A DNA stretch of 64,000 nucleotides from the NCBI GenBank assembly GCA_025808875.1, contig CP075528.1, positions 3,284,473 to 3,348,472 of the forward strand. Direction: 5' to 3'. Made by a program: the position numbers and the translations under genes. Shown piece by piece: positions 34,007-43,280 of the stretch. The notes under the pieces were generated by a model. It was not told the DNA's origin. It did not search any database and was given only the letters and a program-made list of their open reading frames with translations. This DNA is from Enhydrobacter sp. GTDB lineage: Bacteria; Pseudomonadota; Alphaproteobacteria; Reyranellales; Reyranellaceae. Every line of letters starts with the position of its first letter. Position 1 is the first letter of the stretch.

Positions 34007-36709
34007 TCAGCTCTCCTGCTTGCGCAGCAGCAGGGCGCTCACGGCAATCAGCACCGGCGCCGCCAGAAGGAGCGGCCAGAACGCGTCCTGCAGGTCGGCG
34101 AACCCGAGCGCCTTGGAGAAGGTGCCGCGTGCGATGGTGAGGAAGTGGGTCATGGGATAGGCCTCGCCGACCGCCCCGCCGAGACCCTGGAGAGAGGTCA
34201 CCGGATCGATCATGCCGGAGAACTCCATCGCCGGGATCATGGTGCCGATGGTCGTGCCGAAGATCGCCGCCGACTGGCTGCGCATGAAGGACGAGAACAA
34301 CAAACCGATCGCGGTGGCGGCGGCGACGTAGATCAGCGCTCCGACCGCGAGCGCCATGAAGCTGCCCTTCAGCGGGATGCCGAAGGCCAGGACGGCGAGC
34401 AGGGTCAGCAGAAGGAAGTTCACCATGCCGAGCGCGATGTAGGGCAGCTGCTTGCCCATCAGGAACTCCAGCCGGCTGACCGGCGTTACGTAGAAGTTGA
34501 CGAGCGATCCCAGCTCCTTCTCGCGCACGACACTGAGGGCGGTCAGCATGGCGGGGATCAGCAGCAGCAGCATGGGAATGACCGCCGGCACCATGGCGAC
34601 CAAGCTGCGGACGTCGGGGTTGTAGCGGAAGCGGACCTCTACGGTGGCTGCCGGTTCGGCCGCGGCCATGCTCGTCAGCCAGTTGGCGTGCATGCCTTGC
34701 ACATAACCCTTGGCGGTCTCCGCCCTCATCGGCATCGCGCCATCCAGCCAGGCGCCGACCTCGACCTGCCGGCCGCGCGCGATGTCGCGCGCGAAGTTGG
34801 ACGGGAGCTCGATGGCGAGACTGAGTTCGCCCGACCGCATGCGGCGATCGAGGTCGGCATGATCGGCGAGCGGCGGCCGTTCGCTGAAATAGCGCGAGCC
34901 CGCGAGGTTGAGGGCGTAGTCGCGGCTGGTCGTGGTGTCGTCGCGATCGAGCACGGCGAAGCTCAGATTCTCGACATCCATGTTGATGCCGTAGCCGATG
35001 ACGAACATCAGGATGACGCTGCCGAGCAACGCCAGGGTGGCGCGGATGGGATCGCGCGCCAGCTCGATCGCCTCCCGTCGAGTGTAGGCCAGCAGGCGGC
35101 GCAACTCGAACGGCCGATGCTTTCGCCGCGCCGGATTGGCGCCATCCGGCAACTCCGCCGACCGACCGTCGCCCTGCTCGGCCGCGGCGTCCTGGAGCCA
35201 TCCGACGAAGGCCTCCTCGAGCGTATCGACGCCGCGCCTGGCGACGATGGCCGCCGGGCTATCGGTCACCAGGACGCGGCCGGCATGCATCAGTGAGATG
35301 CGGTCGCAACGCTGCGCCTCGTTCATCAGGTGCGTCGAGATGAAGATCGTAACCTGTTCCTGGCGCGCCAGGTCGATCATGATCCGCCAGAACGAGTCGC
35401 GCGCGATCGGATCGACGCCGGACGTCGGCTCGTCCAAGATCAGCAGATTCGGCCGATGGATCACGGCCACCGCGAGCGACAGGCGCTGGCGCCGACCGAG
35501 CGGCAACGTCGGCGGCAAGGCGTCGAGGACGTCGAGCAGCTCGAACCGCTCGGCAACTTCGCCGACCCGAACGGCGATCGACGCCTCGGGGAGGCGGAAT
35601 AGGCGCGCGTGGAGCTCGAGGTTCTCGCGCACCGTCAGCTCGCCATAGAGCGAGAACGACTGCGACATGTAGCCGACGCGGCGGCGGGTCTCGAAATCCC
35701 GGGCATCGAGCGACTGGCCGAACAGCCGCGCCTCGCCTTCGCTCGGCGGCAGCAGGCCGGTCAGCATCTTCATCGTCGTCGTCTTGCCGCAGCCGTTCGA
35801 GCCGAGAAAGCCGAAGATCTCGCCGCGGTCGATACGCAGGTCGACATGGTCGACGGCGACGAAGTCGCCGAAGCGCTTGGTGAGGCCGTGCGCCTCGATG
35901 GCGACCTCGCCGTTCTCCTCGCCATCGCGCGGCCGGATCTCGACGGGGCGATAGTCGTGCAGGCGTTGCTCGGGCAGGAGCGCAATGAACGCCGCCTCCA
36001 GCGACGCGGTGGCGGTGCGCGCCAGCAGGTCGGCCGGGGTGCCGGCGGCGAGCACCCCGCCAGCATGCATGGCGACCAGCCAGTCGAATCTCGCCGCCTC
36101 CTCCATGTACGCGGTCGCCACGATCACGCTCATGCCGGGCCGCGCGGCGCGGATGCGGGCGATCAGATCCCAGAACTGGCGGCGCGACAGCGGATCGATG
36201 CCGGTCGTCGGCTCATCGAGGATCAGCAGGTCGGGATCGTGGATCAGCGCGCAGCACAGGCCGAGCTTCTGCTTCATGCCGCCCGACAGCTTGCCGGCCG
36301 GACGATCGACGAACGGCGCGAGGCCGGTCGCCCGAGTGAGCTCGGCTATACGCCGCGCGCGCTCACGGCGGCCGTGGCCGAACAGCCGTGCGAAGAAGTC
36401 GATGTTTTCGGCGACGCTGAGCGAAGGGTAGAGATTGCGGCCCAGCCCTTGCGGCATGTAGGCGATGCGCGTGCAGGCACGGCGGCGATGGCGACCGCGG
36501 GCCATGTCGCCGCCCAGGACCTCGACGCGGCCCTTCTGAAGGCGCCGCGCGCCGGCCATCAGCGACAGCAGGCTCGACTTGCCCACGCCGTCCGGGCCGA
36601 TCAGGCCGACGACGATCCCGGCCGGGACCTCGAGGTCGACGGCGTCCAGGGCCGTCACCTTGCCGTAACGCAGATCGACTCCGGTCAGGCGCGCGACCGG
36701 ATCGGTCAT
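34007..36709 (-). CDS. RbbA-type fusion of two ABC ATPases and an ABC-2 permease
   Basis: The 900-residue protein contains ATPase 1 (Walker [10 protein letters not shown], signature LSGGMKQK, Walker [13 protein letters not shown]), ATPase 2 ([21 protein letters not shown]) and a C-terminal permease with six helices and [20 protein letters not shown]. The signature of ATPase 2 is degenerate ([10 protein letters not shown]), as in the RbbA family. RbbA was described as ribosome-associated, but gene context with HlyD and a second permease argues for an exporter. ATG 36709 overlaps the HlyD stop by four bases. Confidence 0.92.
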   Translation of the reverse strand: MTDPVARLTGVDLRYGKVTALDAVDLEVPAGIVVGLIGPDGVGKSSLLSLMAGARRLQKGRVEVLGGDMARGRHRRRACTRIAYMPQGLGRNLYPSLSVAENIDFFARLFGHGRRERARRIAELTRATGLAPFVDRPAGKLSGGMKQKLGLCCALIHDPDLLILDEPTTGIDPLSRRQFWDLIARIRAARPGMSVIVATAYMEEAARFDWLVAMHAGGVLAAGTPADLLARTATASLEAAFIALLPEQRLHDYRPVEIRPRDGEENGEVAIEAHGLTKRFGDFVAVDHVDLRIDRGEIFGFLGSNGCGKTTTMKMLTGLLPPSEGEARLFGQSLDARDFETRRRVGYMSQSFSLYGELTVRENLELHARLFRLPEASIAVRVGEVAERFELLDVLDALPPTLPLGRRQRLSLAVAVIHRPNLLILDEPTSGVDPIARDSFWRIMIDLARQEQVTIFISTHLMNEAQRCDRISLMHAGRVLVTDSPAAIVARRGVDTLEEAFVGWLQDAAAEQGDGRSAELPDGANPARRKHRPFELRRLLAYTRREAIELARDPIRATLALLGSVILMFVIGYGINMDVENLSFAVLDRDDTTTSRDYALNLAGSRYFSERPPLADHADLDRRMRSGELSLAIELPSNFARDIARGRQVEVGAWLDGAMPMRAETAKGYVQGMHANWLTSMAAAEPAATVEVRFRYNPDVRSLVAMVPAVIPMLLLLIPAMLTALSVVREKELGSLVNFYVTPVSRLEFLMGKQLPYIALGMVNFLLLTLLAVLAFGIPLKGSFMALAVGALIYVAAATAIGLLFSSFMRSQSAAIFGTTIGTMIPAMEFSGMIDPVTSLQGLGGAVGEAYPMTHFLTIARGTFSKALGFADLQDAFWPLLLAAPVLIAVSALLLRKQES

Positions 36710-37776
36710 TGCGGCAGCTTGATCGCGAGATTGGCGGGCCACTCCGCCTTCGAATCGGTGCGGACGTAGGCGACGCCCGGCAGGCCGGTCTTGACGTGGT
36801 CGATATGCCGGTCGAGCAGCGCCGGGCCGATGTTCGCCTTGACACGGAACATCAGCTTGAGCCGTTCGATGGAAGTTTCGACGGTCTTGGGCGTGAATTG
36901 CGCCACGTCGGCCACGAACGTGACCTTGGCCGGGATGACGTACTCGGGCGCCGTATCCAGGATCAACCGGACCTCGCTGCCCATCGCGATCCGACCGGCC
37001 GCCTCGGTCGGCAGGAAGAACGTCATGTAGACGTCGTTGAGGTCGACCATGTTCAGGACGCGGCCACCCGCGCCCAGCACCTCGCCGGGCTGGGCCACGC
37101 GGTACTGCACGCGGCCGTCACGCGGCGCCTTGAGTGCGCTGTCGTCGATGTCGGCCTGGATGCGGTCGATGGTGGCAGCCGCGGCCTCGTAGGCCGCCTG
37201 GGCGCCGACGACCTGGGATTCGGCCGTTCCGATGGCGGCATCGGCCGCCGCGAGCTGGGCCTCCGCAGCGGCAAGTGCCGCCTTGGCCCCGTCATGCCGG
37301 GCGCGATCGTCGTCGAGGACCTGCTGGGCGGTGGCGCCCTTGGGGGTCAACTCCTCCGAGCGCGCGACGCGCCGACGCGCGGCGTCGACCTCCGTGCGCC
37401 GCTGCGTCACCAGGGCGAGCGCCGCCTGTTTCTCGGCCTTGCGCTGGACAACCTGCGAGCGCGCGGTCTCGATGGCGATGCGGGCCTGTTCGCGCGCCGC
37501 CTGCACCTCGCGCAAGTGCGATTCGAGGACCCGCGTATCCATGTTGGCCAGCACCTGGCCCTCGCGCACGAAGTCCCCCTCCTTCACCAGGATGTCCTTT
37601 ACCCGACCGGCCAGTTTGGCAGAGATGTCGATGTCGACGGCCTCGATGCGGCCGTTGCCGCTGGCGAATCCGGGTGGCAGCGGCTGCGGACGCAGCCATT
37701 GCCACGCGACAAAGGCCACGCCTGCGGCAAGCACGGCCAGCGCGATCCTTGGAAGCCACGATTGCCACGGGGTCAT
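36706..37776 (-). CDS. HlyD-family periplasmic adaptor (YhiI-like)
   Basis: The 356-residue membrane-fusion protein has one N-terminal helix ([18 protein letters not shown]), a biotinyl-lipoyl-like half ([18 protein letters not shown] / [14 protein letters not shown]), a long coiled-coil hairpin (about 75-200) and a second barrel half ([24 protein letters not shown]). It links the RbbA/YhhJ inner-membrane complex to an outer-membrane channel, which is not encoded here. An FNR/FixK-type box lies about 70 bp before its start. Confidence 0.92.
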   Translation of the reverse strand: MTPWQSWLPRIALAVLAAGVAFVAWQWLRPQPLPPGFASGNGRIEAVDIDISAKLAGRVKDILVKEGDFVREGQVLANMDTRVLESHLREVQAAREQARIAIETARSQVVQRKAEKQAALALVTQRRTEVDAARRRVARSEELTPKGATAQQVLDDDRARHDGAKAALAAAEAQLAAADAAIGTAESQVVGAQAAYEAAAATIDRIQADIDDSALKAPRDGRVQYRVAQPGEVLGAGGRVLNMVDLNDVYMTFFLPTEAAGRIAMGSEVRLILDTAPEYVIPAKVTFVADVAQFTPKTVETSIERLKLMFRVKANIGPALLDRHIDHVKTGLPGVAYVRTDSKAEWPANLAIKLPQ

Positions 37777-37811
37777 GATCGGGTCGGGAACACTCGGTTA
37801 CGAGCGCCCGA

Positions 37812-37852
37812 TTGCTACACTGTTTGCGCGGCCTTCCGTTGACCTGGATCAA
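37812..37852 (-). promoter_or_regulatory. FNR/FixK-type box and class II promoter before hlyD-rbbA operon
   Basis: TTGACCTGGATCAA at 37839-37852 (plus-strand reading) matches the FNR/FixK/Anr consensus TTGAT-N4-ATCAA with one change, inside a longer inverted repeat CCGTTGA-N6-TCAACGG. On the minus strand a -10-like TAGCAA (37817-37812) lies about 31 bp from the box centre, the spacing of a class II activated promoter (box at -41.5). It faces the HlyD gene at 37776. Confidence 0.65.
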
Positions 37853-37856
37853 CGGT

Positions 37857-38141
37857 CTAGCGCCTGTCGTCGTCCTTCTCCTCGACGATCTCGTACTGCA
37901 CGTCGATCACCTTGCGTTCGTGGCGCGGCGGTTCGGCGACCGACCTTCCGATGAACAGGCTGCGGATCCAGCTCTTCGCCTTGAAGACCAGGATGGCGAG
38001 CAGCGCCACGGCCGCGACGCCGGCGATGACGGCGAATCCCAGCACGGCCAGCACGATGAAGCCGATGAGGCCGAGCGCCGCCTGCAGCCATACCCGCGCC
38101 GGCAGGCGCGCCAGCACCTCCATGAACTGCTTGAACGTCAT
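37857..38141 (-). CDS. small membrane protein of unknown function
   Basis: The 94-residue product has two adjacent hydrophobic helices (VWLQAALGLIGFIVLAVLGFAVIAGVAAVALLAILVF) and a charged C terminus ending EIVEEKDDDRR that should face the cytoplasm. It matches no family I know. The ATG at 38141 overlaps the stop of the PEP-mutase-family gene (ATGA), so it is translated with it. Confidence 0.7.
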   Translation of the reverse strand: MTFKQFMEVLARLPARVWLQAALGLIGFIVLAVLGFAVIAGVAAVALLAILVFKAKSWIRSLFIGRSVAEPPRHERKVIDVQYEIVEEKDDDRR

Positions 38142-39004
38142 TGCGCCCAGCGCTTCTCGAAGTCCCAGACTTCCGGGAAACCCATCAGCTCGTGCATGCT
38201 CTTGTACTGCGGGACGCCGACGCTGATGCTCGTGCCGTGGGCCTGCAGGTGCGTCCAGGCCTGGCGCATCGCCTCGGCGGCCACGCTGAAACCCAGGCCG
38301 GGATAGATCGCGAGATCGAAGCCCCACTTCTTCAGGCGCGCGACCTCGACCCTCGGCGTCTTGCCGAACTCGACCATATTGGCGAGCAGCGGCTTGTCGA
38401 CCTCTCGGCCGATGCGTTCCAGCTCTGCCTCGCTCTCGGGAGATTCGACGAAGATGACGTCGGCGCCGGCCTGCTCGTAGAGCAGGGCGCGGCGCAGCGC
38501 CTCGTCCAGCCCATGCGCCGTGCGCGCGTCGGTGCGGGCGACGATCATGGTCTCGGAATGGCGGCGTGCTTCGGTCGCGACCCTGATCTTGAGCACCATG
38601 TCCTCCGCGGGCACGACACGGCGGCCCGGGGTATGCCCGCACTTCTTGGGCATCTCCTGATCCTCGATCTGGATGGCGGCGACACCCGCGGCCTCGTAGC
38701 CGCGCACGGTGCGTCGCACGTTGAGAAGGCCGCCATAGCCGGTGTCGGCGTCGGCGATCAGGGGAGTCTCCGTGATCTCGCTGATCATCTCGGCACGGCC
38801 CACCATGTCGGAATAGGTGGCGAGGCCGGCGTCCGGCAGGCCGAGCATCGACGCCGTGGCGCCGTAGCCCGTCATGTAGAGGGCGGGGAAGCCCATGCCG
38901 TCGGCGACGCGCGCCGAGATGCCGTCATAGATGCCCGGCGCCAGGATGAATTCGCCCCTCGACAGCAGCTCGCGCAGCCGGGCCGCCTTGATGTTTCCCG
39001 CCAT
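38138..39004 (-). CDS. isocitrate lyase/PEP mutase family enzyme
   Basis: The 288-residue TIM-barrel protein has PGIYDGISARVADGMGF, LIADADTGYGG (Mg2+ binding), IEDQEMPKKCGHTPGR with the KKCGH loop bearing the catalytic cysteine of C-C lyases, and VARTDARTAHGLDEAL. This set is typical of oxaloacetate decarboxylase, 2,3-dimethylmalate lyase or carboxyphosphonoenolpyruvate mutase-like enzymes. The reaction cannot be narrowed. The ATG at 39004 was preferred to an upstream start at 39058 that lacks homologous sequence. Confidence 0.88.
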   Translation of the reverse strand: MAGNIKAARLRELLSRGEFILAPGIYDGISARVADGMGFPALYMTGYGATASMLGLPDAGLATYSDMVGRAEMISEITETPLIADADTGYGGLLNVRRTVRGYEAAGVAAIQIEDQEMPKKCGHTPGRRVVPAEDMVLKIRVATEARRHSETMIVARTDARTAHGLDEALRRALLYEQAGADVIFVESPESEAELERIGREVDKPLLANMVEFGKTPRVEVARLKKWGFDLAIYPGLGFSVAAEAMRQAWTHLQAHGTSISVGVPQYKSMHELMGFPEVWDFEKRWAQ

Positions 39005-39072
39005 GTGCCTTCCTCCCGTTCCTGACTCTATTGCGCCCGAGCCGAGGGAAGGTTGCAAGCGGCCTCGGCGAA

Positions 39073-39606
39073 TCAGACCGACACGGGCTTGAGGTCGTTG
39101 GAGCCGGCGGCCTGGCAGAAGGTCGTGGTTTCGGTCGTGGTCTGGCCGTTCTTGGTGGCCGTGAGCTCGATCGGCCGGCAGGTGCTGCCGTCCGTGCGCG
39201 TCGCTCGTGGGCCGACCGGCTTGGCTGCCACAACCGTCGCCGGCGTCGATGAACGAGCGCCCGTCGAGGACGCGCTCGTCGGCTCGACGGTGTAGACGGT
39301 GGCTTCGTTGGTGTCGGTGACAAAGGCGCGCTGGGTCGCCTCGGCCAGCCGCCGGCGCTCCTGCTCGTCGAGCGCCCGACCGACGAGGTTGCCGGCGAGG
39401 GCACCCACCAGAGCTCCGCCAATGACACCGCCTGCCGAATTGAACGCCAACCCGCCAACCGCACCGCCGATACCGGCCCCCAACACGGTGCCCATGGTCT
39501 GGTTGGATGGCCCGCCGTCGCGACCGGTCATGCAGCCGGTCGCCAGCACGAGCACAGCCGCCATGCCGGCGGTCCGCAACGCGATCTTGGATGGGACGGC
39601 AGTCAT
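39073..39606 (-). CDS. glycine-zipper lipoprotein
   Basis: The 177-residue protein has a lipoprotein signal (MAAVLVLATGC with LATG-C as lipobox) and a glycine-zipper segment GTVLGAGIGGAVGGLAFNSAGGVIGGALVGALAGNLVG, as in the Rick_17kDa/SlyB type of outer-membrane lipoproteins. The C-terminal part (TCRPIELTATKNGQTTTETTTFC) has two cysteines that may pair. ATG 39606 overlaps the kinase stop (ATGA), so it belongs to the kinase operon; ATG 39615 is possible. Confidence 0.82.
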   Translation of the reverse strand: MTAVPSKIALRTAGMAAVLVLATGCMTGRDGGPSNQTMGTVLGAGIGGAVGGLAFNSAGGVIGGALVGALAGNLVGRALDEQERRRLAEATQRAFVTDTNEATVYTVEPTSASSTGARSSTPATVVAAKPVGPRATRTDGSTCRPIELTATKNGQTTTETTTFCQAAGSNDLKPVSV

Positions 39607-41411
39607 CTGGTGCATCTCCGCTTGTATTCCTGAACCTTCACCCTACTCCACAAGGACTGGCCGCGGCCACGGGCTTCGTCTTCAGCGTCTGCGTAACTTC
39701 TCGGTGCATCGCACGAGGCCAGCACCAGACCGTTGCGCACCAGGGCCAGGGCGAGATCCACGCGCTCGCTGTCCGGCACCTGGCCAACCGGCGCCCTGGC
39801 GCCGAGCGGTGTGACCAGGCAGCGATACAGCGGCGTGCCGTCGGTCAGGCGATCAGTCTGGCGACACCGCAGGTGCCTCGGCTCCGATGCCAGAGCATTG
39901 GCCGCGAGCTGACGCAACGCCGGATCGTTGACGATGTCGATGCCCTGCAGCCGTATTTCGTCGGGCCGTCCGGCCAGCCCGATCATGAGAAGCGTCCGGC
40001 CGAAATGGCCAAAGTCACCCTCGACGAACTCGATGGCCCGGCGCCTCGCCTCGATCTCCTCCTCCTGCTTGCGCCGGGCCTCCTCCTCCAGGCGCTTCTT
40101 CTCGGCCTGCTCGGCCTCGAAGCGGCGGCGCAGTTCGTCCTCGATGTGACGCTGGCGCTCAGCCGCTTCCTCCTCGAGCCGGCGGCGCTCGACCGCCTCC
40201 TGCTGCTGGCGGGCCTGCCTCTCCTGCTCGGCCCGGAGTTGCGCCGCATCCTGTTCCGCCTTGAGCCGCGCCGCCTCCGCGGCTTCCGCGAGCGCGAGCG
40301 CCCTGATCGTCTCGGGATCGGGGCCGCGGTTGGAGTAGGCATAGTATCCGCCGCCCAGAGCGGCAGCCGCCACGACCGCCGCGACGGCGAGCCATGCGCC
40401 CCTCCCCTTCGGGCCTTCGGCCGGCGCGGGCGCCGACGCAGGGACGGCCAACGGCGACGGCGATCCGGGCCGCCCCATGACGACCGTCGCCTGTCCCTCG
40501 GGCGCCACCGCCAGGCCCAGCATCACGCGCCAGCCCGCGACGTTCTGCGGCCGCTCCGCGGCGGAAACCGCGAGCCCCGCGTCGATTCCGGTGCACAGGC
40601 CGGGAGAGAAACCCGCCGGAGCCGACTTGGCCAGGGGTCGATAGGAGTCGTTCAGCAGGCGGTCGAAGGCGCTCGGCGGCGGCGAACCCGTGATGGCGTG
40701 GTAGAGCGTCGCCGACAGACCGTAGATGTCGGTCCACGGACCCTGTTTCGCCGACGTCATCTGTTCGGCGGCGGCGTAGCCCGGCGTGAAAATCGCCGTC
40801 ATTGCCGTGGTGCGGTCTGCCATGGCCGCCCGCGACGCACCGAAATCGATCAAGGTCGGCGCTCCCTTGGTGTCGAGCAGGATGTTGGCCGGCTTGATGT
40901 CGCGATGCAGGAAGCCTGCGGCATGAACCTGCTCGAGTCCGTCGAGCAGCGGCCACAGGATGCCGTCGATGTCGGCCGGCCCCAGCCGGCCGTCGCGCTT
41001 GAGGCGATCCTCCAACGTCTCGCCGCTCAGCAGCTCCATGACGATGTAGGCGGTGCCGTTGGCCTCGAGAAAGTCGAAGACATGCACGATGGCGGGCGCG
41101 CGATGCAGGGTGGCGAGCGTGCGGCCCTCGGAGACGAAACGGTCGCGTCCCCATCCGAAATCGTCGGCAACGCGCGTGTTGCGAGGCCGCACCGTCGTGT
41201 CGCCCTTGCGCACGGCCAACGCCGAGGGGAGATATTCCTTGATCGCGACCTCGCGGCCGAGCTGGCCGTCGCGTGCCCGGTAGGTGATGCCGAAACCGCC
41301 CTGCCCGAGAACCGAGATCACTTCGTAGCGGCCGATCGTCTGGCCCGGCTTGAGTGCGACGAAATCCTCCTCATCCGGTTCGCCGGCGGAGGGATCGCGG
41401 GTATCGCTCAT
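39603..41411 (-). CDS. transmembrane Ser/Thr protein kinase with coiled coil and nuclease-like C-terminal domain
   Basis: The 602-residue protein has a PknB-type kinase: GQGGFG (36-41), Lys58 (AIK), HRD (169-171), DFG (189-191) and TPGYAAAEQ activation segment (209-217). A proline-rich linker, one membrane helix (about 340-360) and a highly charged coiled coil (about 370-462) follow. Residues 510-600 resemble the thermonuclease (SNase-like) fold: CRQTDRLTDGTPLYRCLV, LVRNGLVLASCDAP, ARGRGQSLW. Kinase inside, coiled coil and C-terminal domain outside would fit a receptor kinase. The genes for a cyclase-FHA protein and a lipoprotein flank it. Confidence 0.88.
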   Translation of the reverse strand: MSDTRDPSAGEPDEEDFVALKPGQTIGRYEVISVLGQGGFGITYRARDGQLGREVAIKEYLPSALAVRKGDTTVRPRNTRVADDFGWGRDRFVSEGRTLATLHRAPAIVHVFDFLEANGTAYIVMELLSGETLEDRLKRDGRLGPADIDGILWPLLDGLEQVHAAGFLHRDIKPANILLDTKGAPTLIDFGASRAAMADRTTAMTAIFTPGYAAAEQMTSAKQGPWTDIYGLSATLYHAITGSPPPSAFDRLLNDSYRPLAKSAPAGFSPGLCTGIDAGLAVSAAERPQNVAGWRVMLGLAVAPEGQATVVMGRPGSPSPLAVPASAPAPAEGPKGRGAWLAVAAVVAAAALGGGYYAYSNRGPDPETIRALALAEAAEAARLKAEQDAAQLRAEQERQARQQQEAVERRRLEEEAAERQRHIEDELRRRFEAEQAEKKRLEEEARRKQEEEIEARRRAIEFVEGDFGHFGRTLLMIGLAGRPDEIRLQGIDIVNDPALRQLAANALASEPRHLRCRQTDRLTDGTPLYRCLVTPLGARAPVGQVPDSERVDLALALVRNGLVLASCDAPRSYADAEDEARGRGQSLWSRVKVQEYKRRCTR

Positions 41412-41442
41412 GGTGCAAACCGATCGGGCATCGCCGCCGCTT

Positions 41443-42339
41443 CTATAGCTGCCGGATCACGAGCTCGACGTCGCCGACCTTGACCTTGGCGCCGGTCTGC
41501 AGCGGCAGCGCCGCACCGGCCGGCACCGCCGCGCCGTTGACGGCGGTGCCGTTGGTCGATCCCAGGTCCTCGATCTTGAGCGCCTCGCCGCCGGCCAGCG
41601 TGAGCCGGGCATGTCGACGCGAAACGGTGGCGTGGCCGACGACCAAGTCGCATTGATCGGGCGAGCGGCCGATCACCATCCCCTGGGCCGCCGTCATGAG
41701 CTTGTCGAGGGGAACGTCGAAGCCGAACTTCTGGCCGATCGAATCGACGCCCTCGAAGCGCAGGTTGATCTGCGGCAGCACCTTGGTCGTCGTCTTGACC
41801 GATGCCTCGCGCACGACGCGGATGTGATAGATCTGGACCGGCCGGCTGACGTTCTTGAGCTGGTGCTCGCCGCCGTCGACGAAAGCATATTCGACCTTGA
41901 GCTCGGCCACGTCGCGCACCGCCCGCGAGACGGCGATGCCGCCCGGCTCGGCCATTGCCTGGATGCGCGCGGCGAGGTTCACGCCGTCACCGAAGATGTT
42001 CTGGTCCTCCTCGTCGACGATGACCTCGCCCAGATGCACGCCGACCCGGAACAGCATGCGCTGCTCCTCGGAGAGCGTGTCGTTGAAGCGGGCCATGCGC
42101 TCCTGAATGTCGATGGCGGCGGCGACCGCCGACACGGCCGAACCGAACTCGGCCAGCATGGCGTCCCCCGCGGTACCCACGAGCCTGCCGCCGCCCACCT
42201 GGATGGCGGGGCGCCAGACGTCGATCTGGGCGGCCTTGAGATGCCGGAACGTGCGGGTTTCCGCCCCCTCCATCATGCGGGTGAAACCGGCGAGATCGGC
42301 ATGGACGATGGCCGCGAGGCGGCGCTGCGTGGTGGCCAT
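41443..42339 (-). CDS. class III adenylate/guanylate cyclase fused to an FHA domain
   Basis: Residues 1-165 form a class III nucleotide cyclase domain: RRLAAIVHADLAGFTRMM (first metal Asp), GDAMLAEF (second metal Asp) and GDGVNLAARIQ (Asn/Arg transition-state pair). Residues about 210-298 form an FHA domain with VIGRSPDQCDLVV, VSRRHARL and DLGSTNGTAVNG, which binds phosphothreonine. AGGA at 42348-42345 is spaced for ATG 42339; ATG 42345 is also in frame. It lies 31 bases upstream of the Ser/Thr kinase gene in the same direction, so a kinase-controlled cyclase is plausible. Confidence 0.87.
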   Translation of the reverse strand: MATTQRRLAAIVHADLAGFTRMMEGAETRTFRHLKAAQIDVWRPAIQVGGGRLVGTAGDAMLAEFGSAVSAVAAAIDIQERMARFNDTLSEEQRMLFRVGVHLGEVIVDEEDQNIFGDGVNLAARIQAMAEPGGIAVSRAVRDVAELKVEYAFVDGGEHQLKNVSRPVQIYHIRVVREASVKTTTKVLPQINLRFEGVDSIGQKFGFDVPLDKLMTAAQGMVIGRSPDQCDLVVGHATVSRRHARLTLAGGEALKIEDLGSTNGTAVNGAAVPAGAALPLQTGAKVKVGDVELVIRQL

Positions 42340-42346
42340 GATCATC

Positions 42347-43279
42347 CTAGTTTAGCGGCCAAATCTCGATTTCGCGCCCCTCCGCGAGCTGCTTCGCGCT
42401 CTGGGCGGCGAGCTTGCCGGCCGGCAGCACGGCCGGTCCCGCCACCTCGAGCGCGACATACTGCCTGCCCTGCGCACGCACTGTGGCTTGTCCCACACTG
42501 GCGGGCATTTCCACCCCCAGGACGGCGTGGCCCGGCATCGTCACCACGGCGAGCCTACGGCCCGACGTATAGCTGCGCAGGACGGCCGCGAGCGCCACGG
42601 CCTTGCTGTCGCAGTCGCCTCGGTTCTGGGCCAGCAGCGCCGGCCCGGGCAGGAAGTCGCCGCCGCGTCGTTTGGCATCGTCGAGGGCGGCGTAGGGGAT
42701 CTGCTGGAAAAAGGTGAGCGCCAGGTCGACCCTCGCGGCGTCGTTGTCGGCGATGCCGGAGGTCCGGCCGAGGGCGCGCGCCACCGGCCGGAGCGACTCC
42801 TGCAAGGCGGCCACCGCGGCCGCGAAATCCACCACGATCCGGCGATCGCCGACGCGGCGCCGCAGATGCCGCGAGAGATAGGCCTGCTGGGCGCGGGTGA
42901 GGCGGCCCTCCACCCGCCGCGAGAGCTCGTCGGTCGCCCGCTGATCGCGCGCCGACAGGGTCCAACTCATCGTGTCGCCCGACCGCCGCAACTCAACACG
43001 CGCCCCGTCGCCAAACCCGGCCACCTCGTCGCGCAGTTCGCGCTCGAGCACCCGCCACATCTCCTCCAGACTGAAGTCCCGGAACGAGGCCTCGGCCTGG
43101 CGAATGGCGTCGCGGGTCAGGGTGAAGGCGGTGGCCTGTTCGCGCCGCTCGAGATCGCGCCAGACGAAGGTGAGCATCTCGTCGCCGGTACGCGACACGC
43201 GGCGGAAGTCGAGTTGCTGCGCCTGGGCGTCGGCCGAGAGCAGAACCAGGGCGGCGGCCGCCACCCGGCTCCAGGTCAT
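42347..43279 (-). CDS. exported transglutaminase-like cysteine peptidase-fold protein
   Basis: The 310-residue protein starts with a signal peptide (AAAALVLLSADAQAQQ). The C-terminal half shows a transglutaminase-like core: NRGDCDSKAVALAAVL (nucleophile Cys) and VVTMPGHAVLGVEM (His). The N-terminal half is a charged helical region. Function unknown; bacterial transglutaminase-like proteins act as peptidases or amidases. The stop lies right before the cyclase-FHA start and its own start is one base after the enoyl-CoA hydratase stop. Confidence 0.75.
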   Translation of the reverse strand: MTWSRVAAAALVLLSADAQAQQLDFRRVSRTGDEMLTFVWRDLERREQATAFTLTRDAIRQAEASFRDFSLEEMWRVLERELRDEVAGFGDGARVELRRSGDTMSWTLSARDQRATDELSRRVEGRLTRAQQAYLSRHLRRRVGDRRIVVDFAAAVAALQESLRPVARALGRTSGIADNDAARVDLALTFFQQIPYAALDDAKRRGGDFLPGPALLAQNRGDCDSKAVALAAVLRSYTSGRRLAVVTMPGHAVLGVEMPASVGQATVRAQGRQYVALEVAGPAVLPAGKLAAQSAKQLAEGREIEIWPLN

Positions 43280-43280
43280 G

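Noticed and set aside
32123..35296. Open frame of more than 1000 codons on the plus strand
   Set aside because: It is antisense to the ABC permease and RbbA genes, which show full motifs on the minus strand. Its composition (His/Arg/Gln rich) is that of a GC-rich shadow frame.
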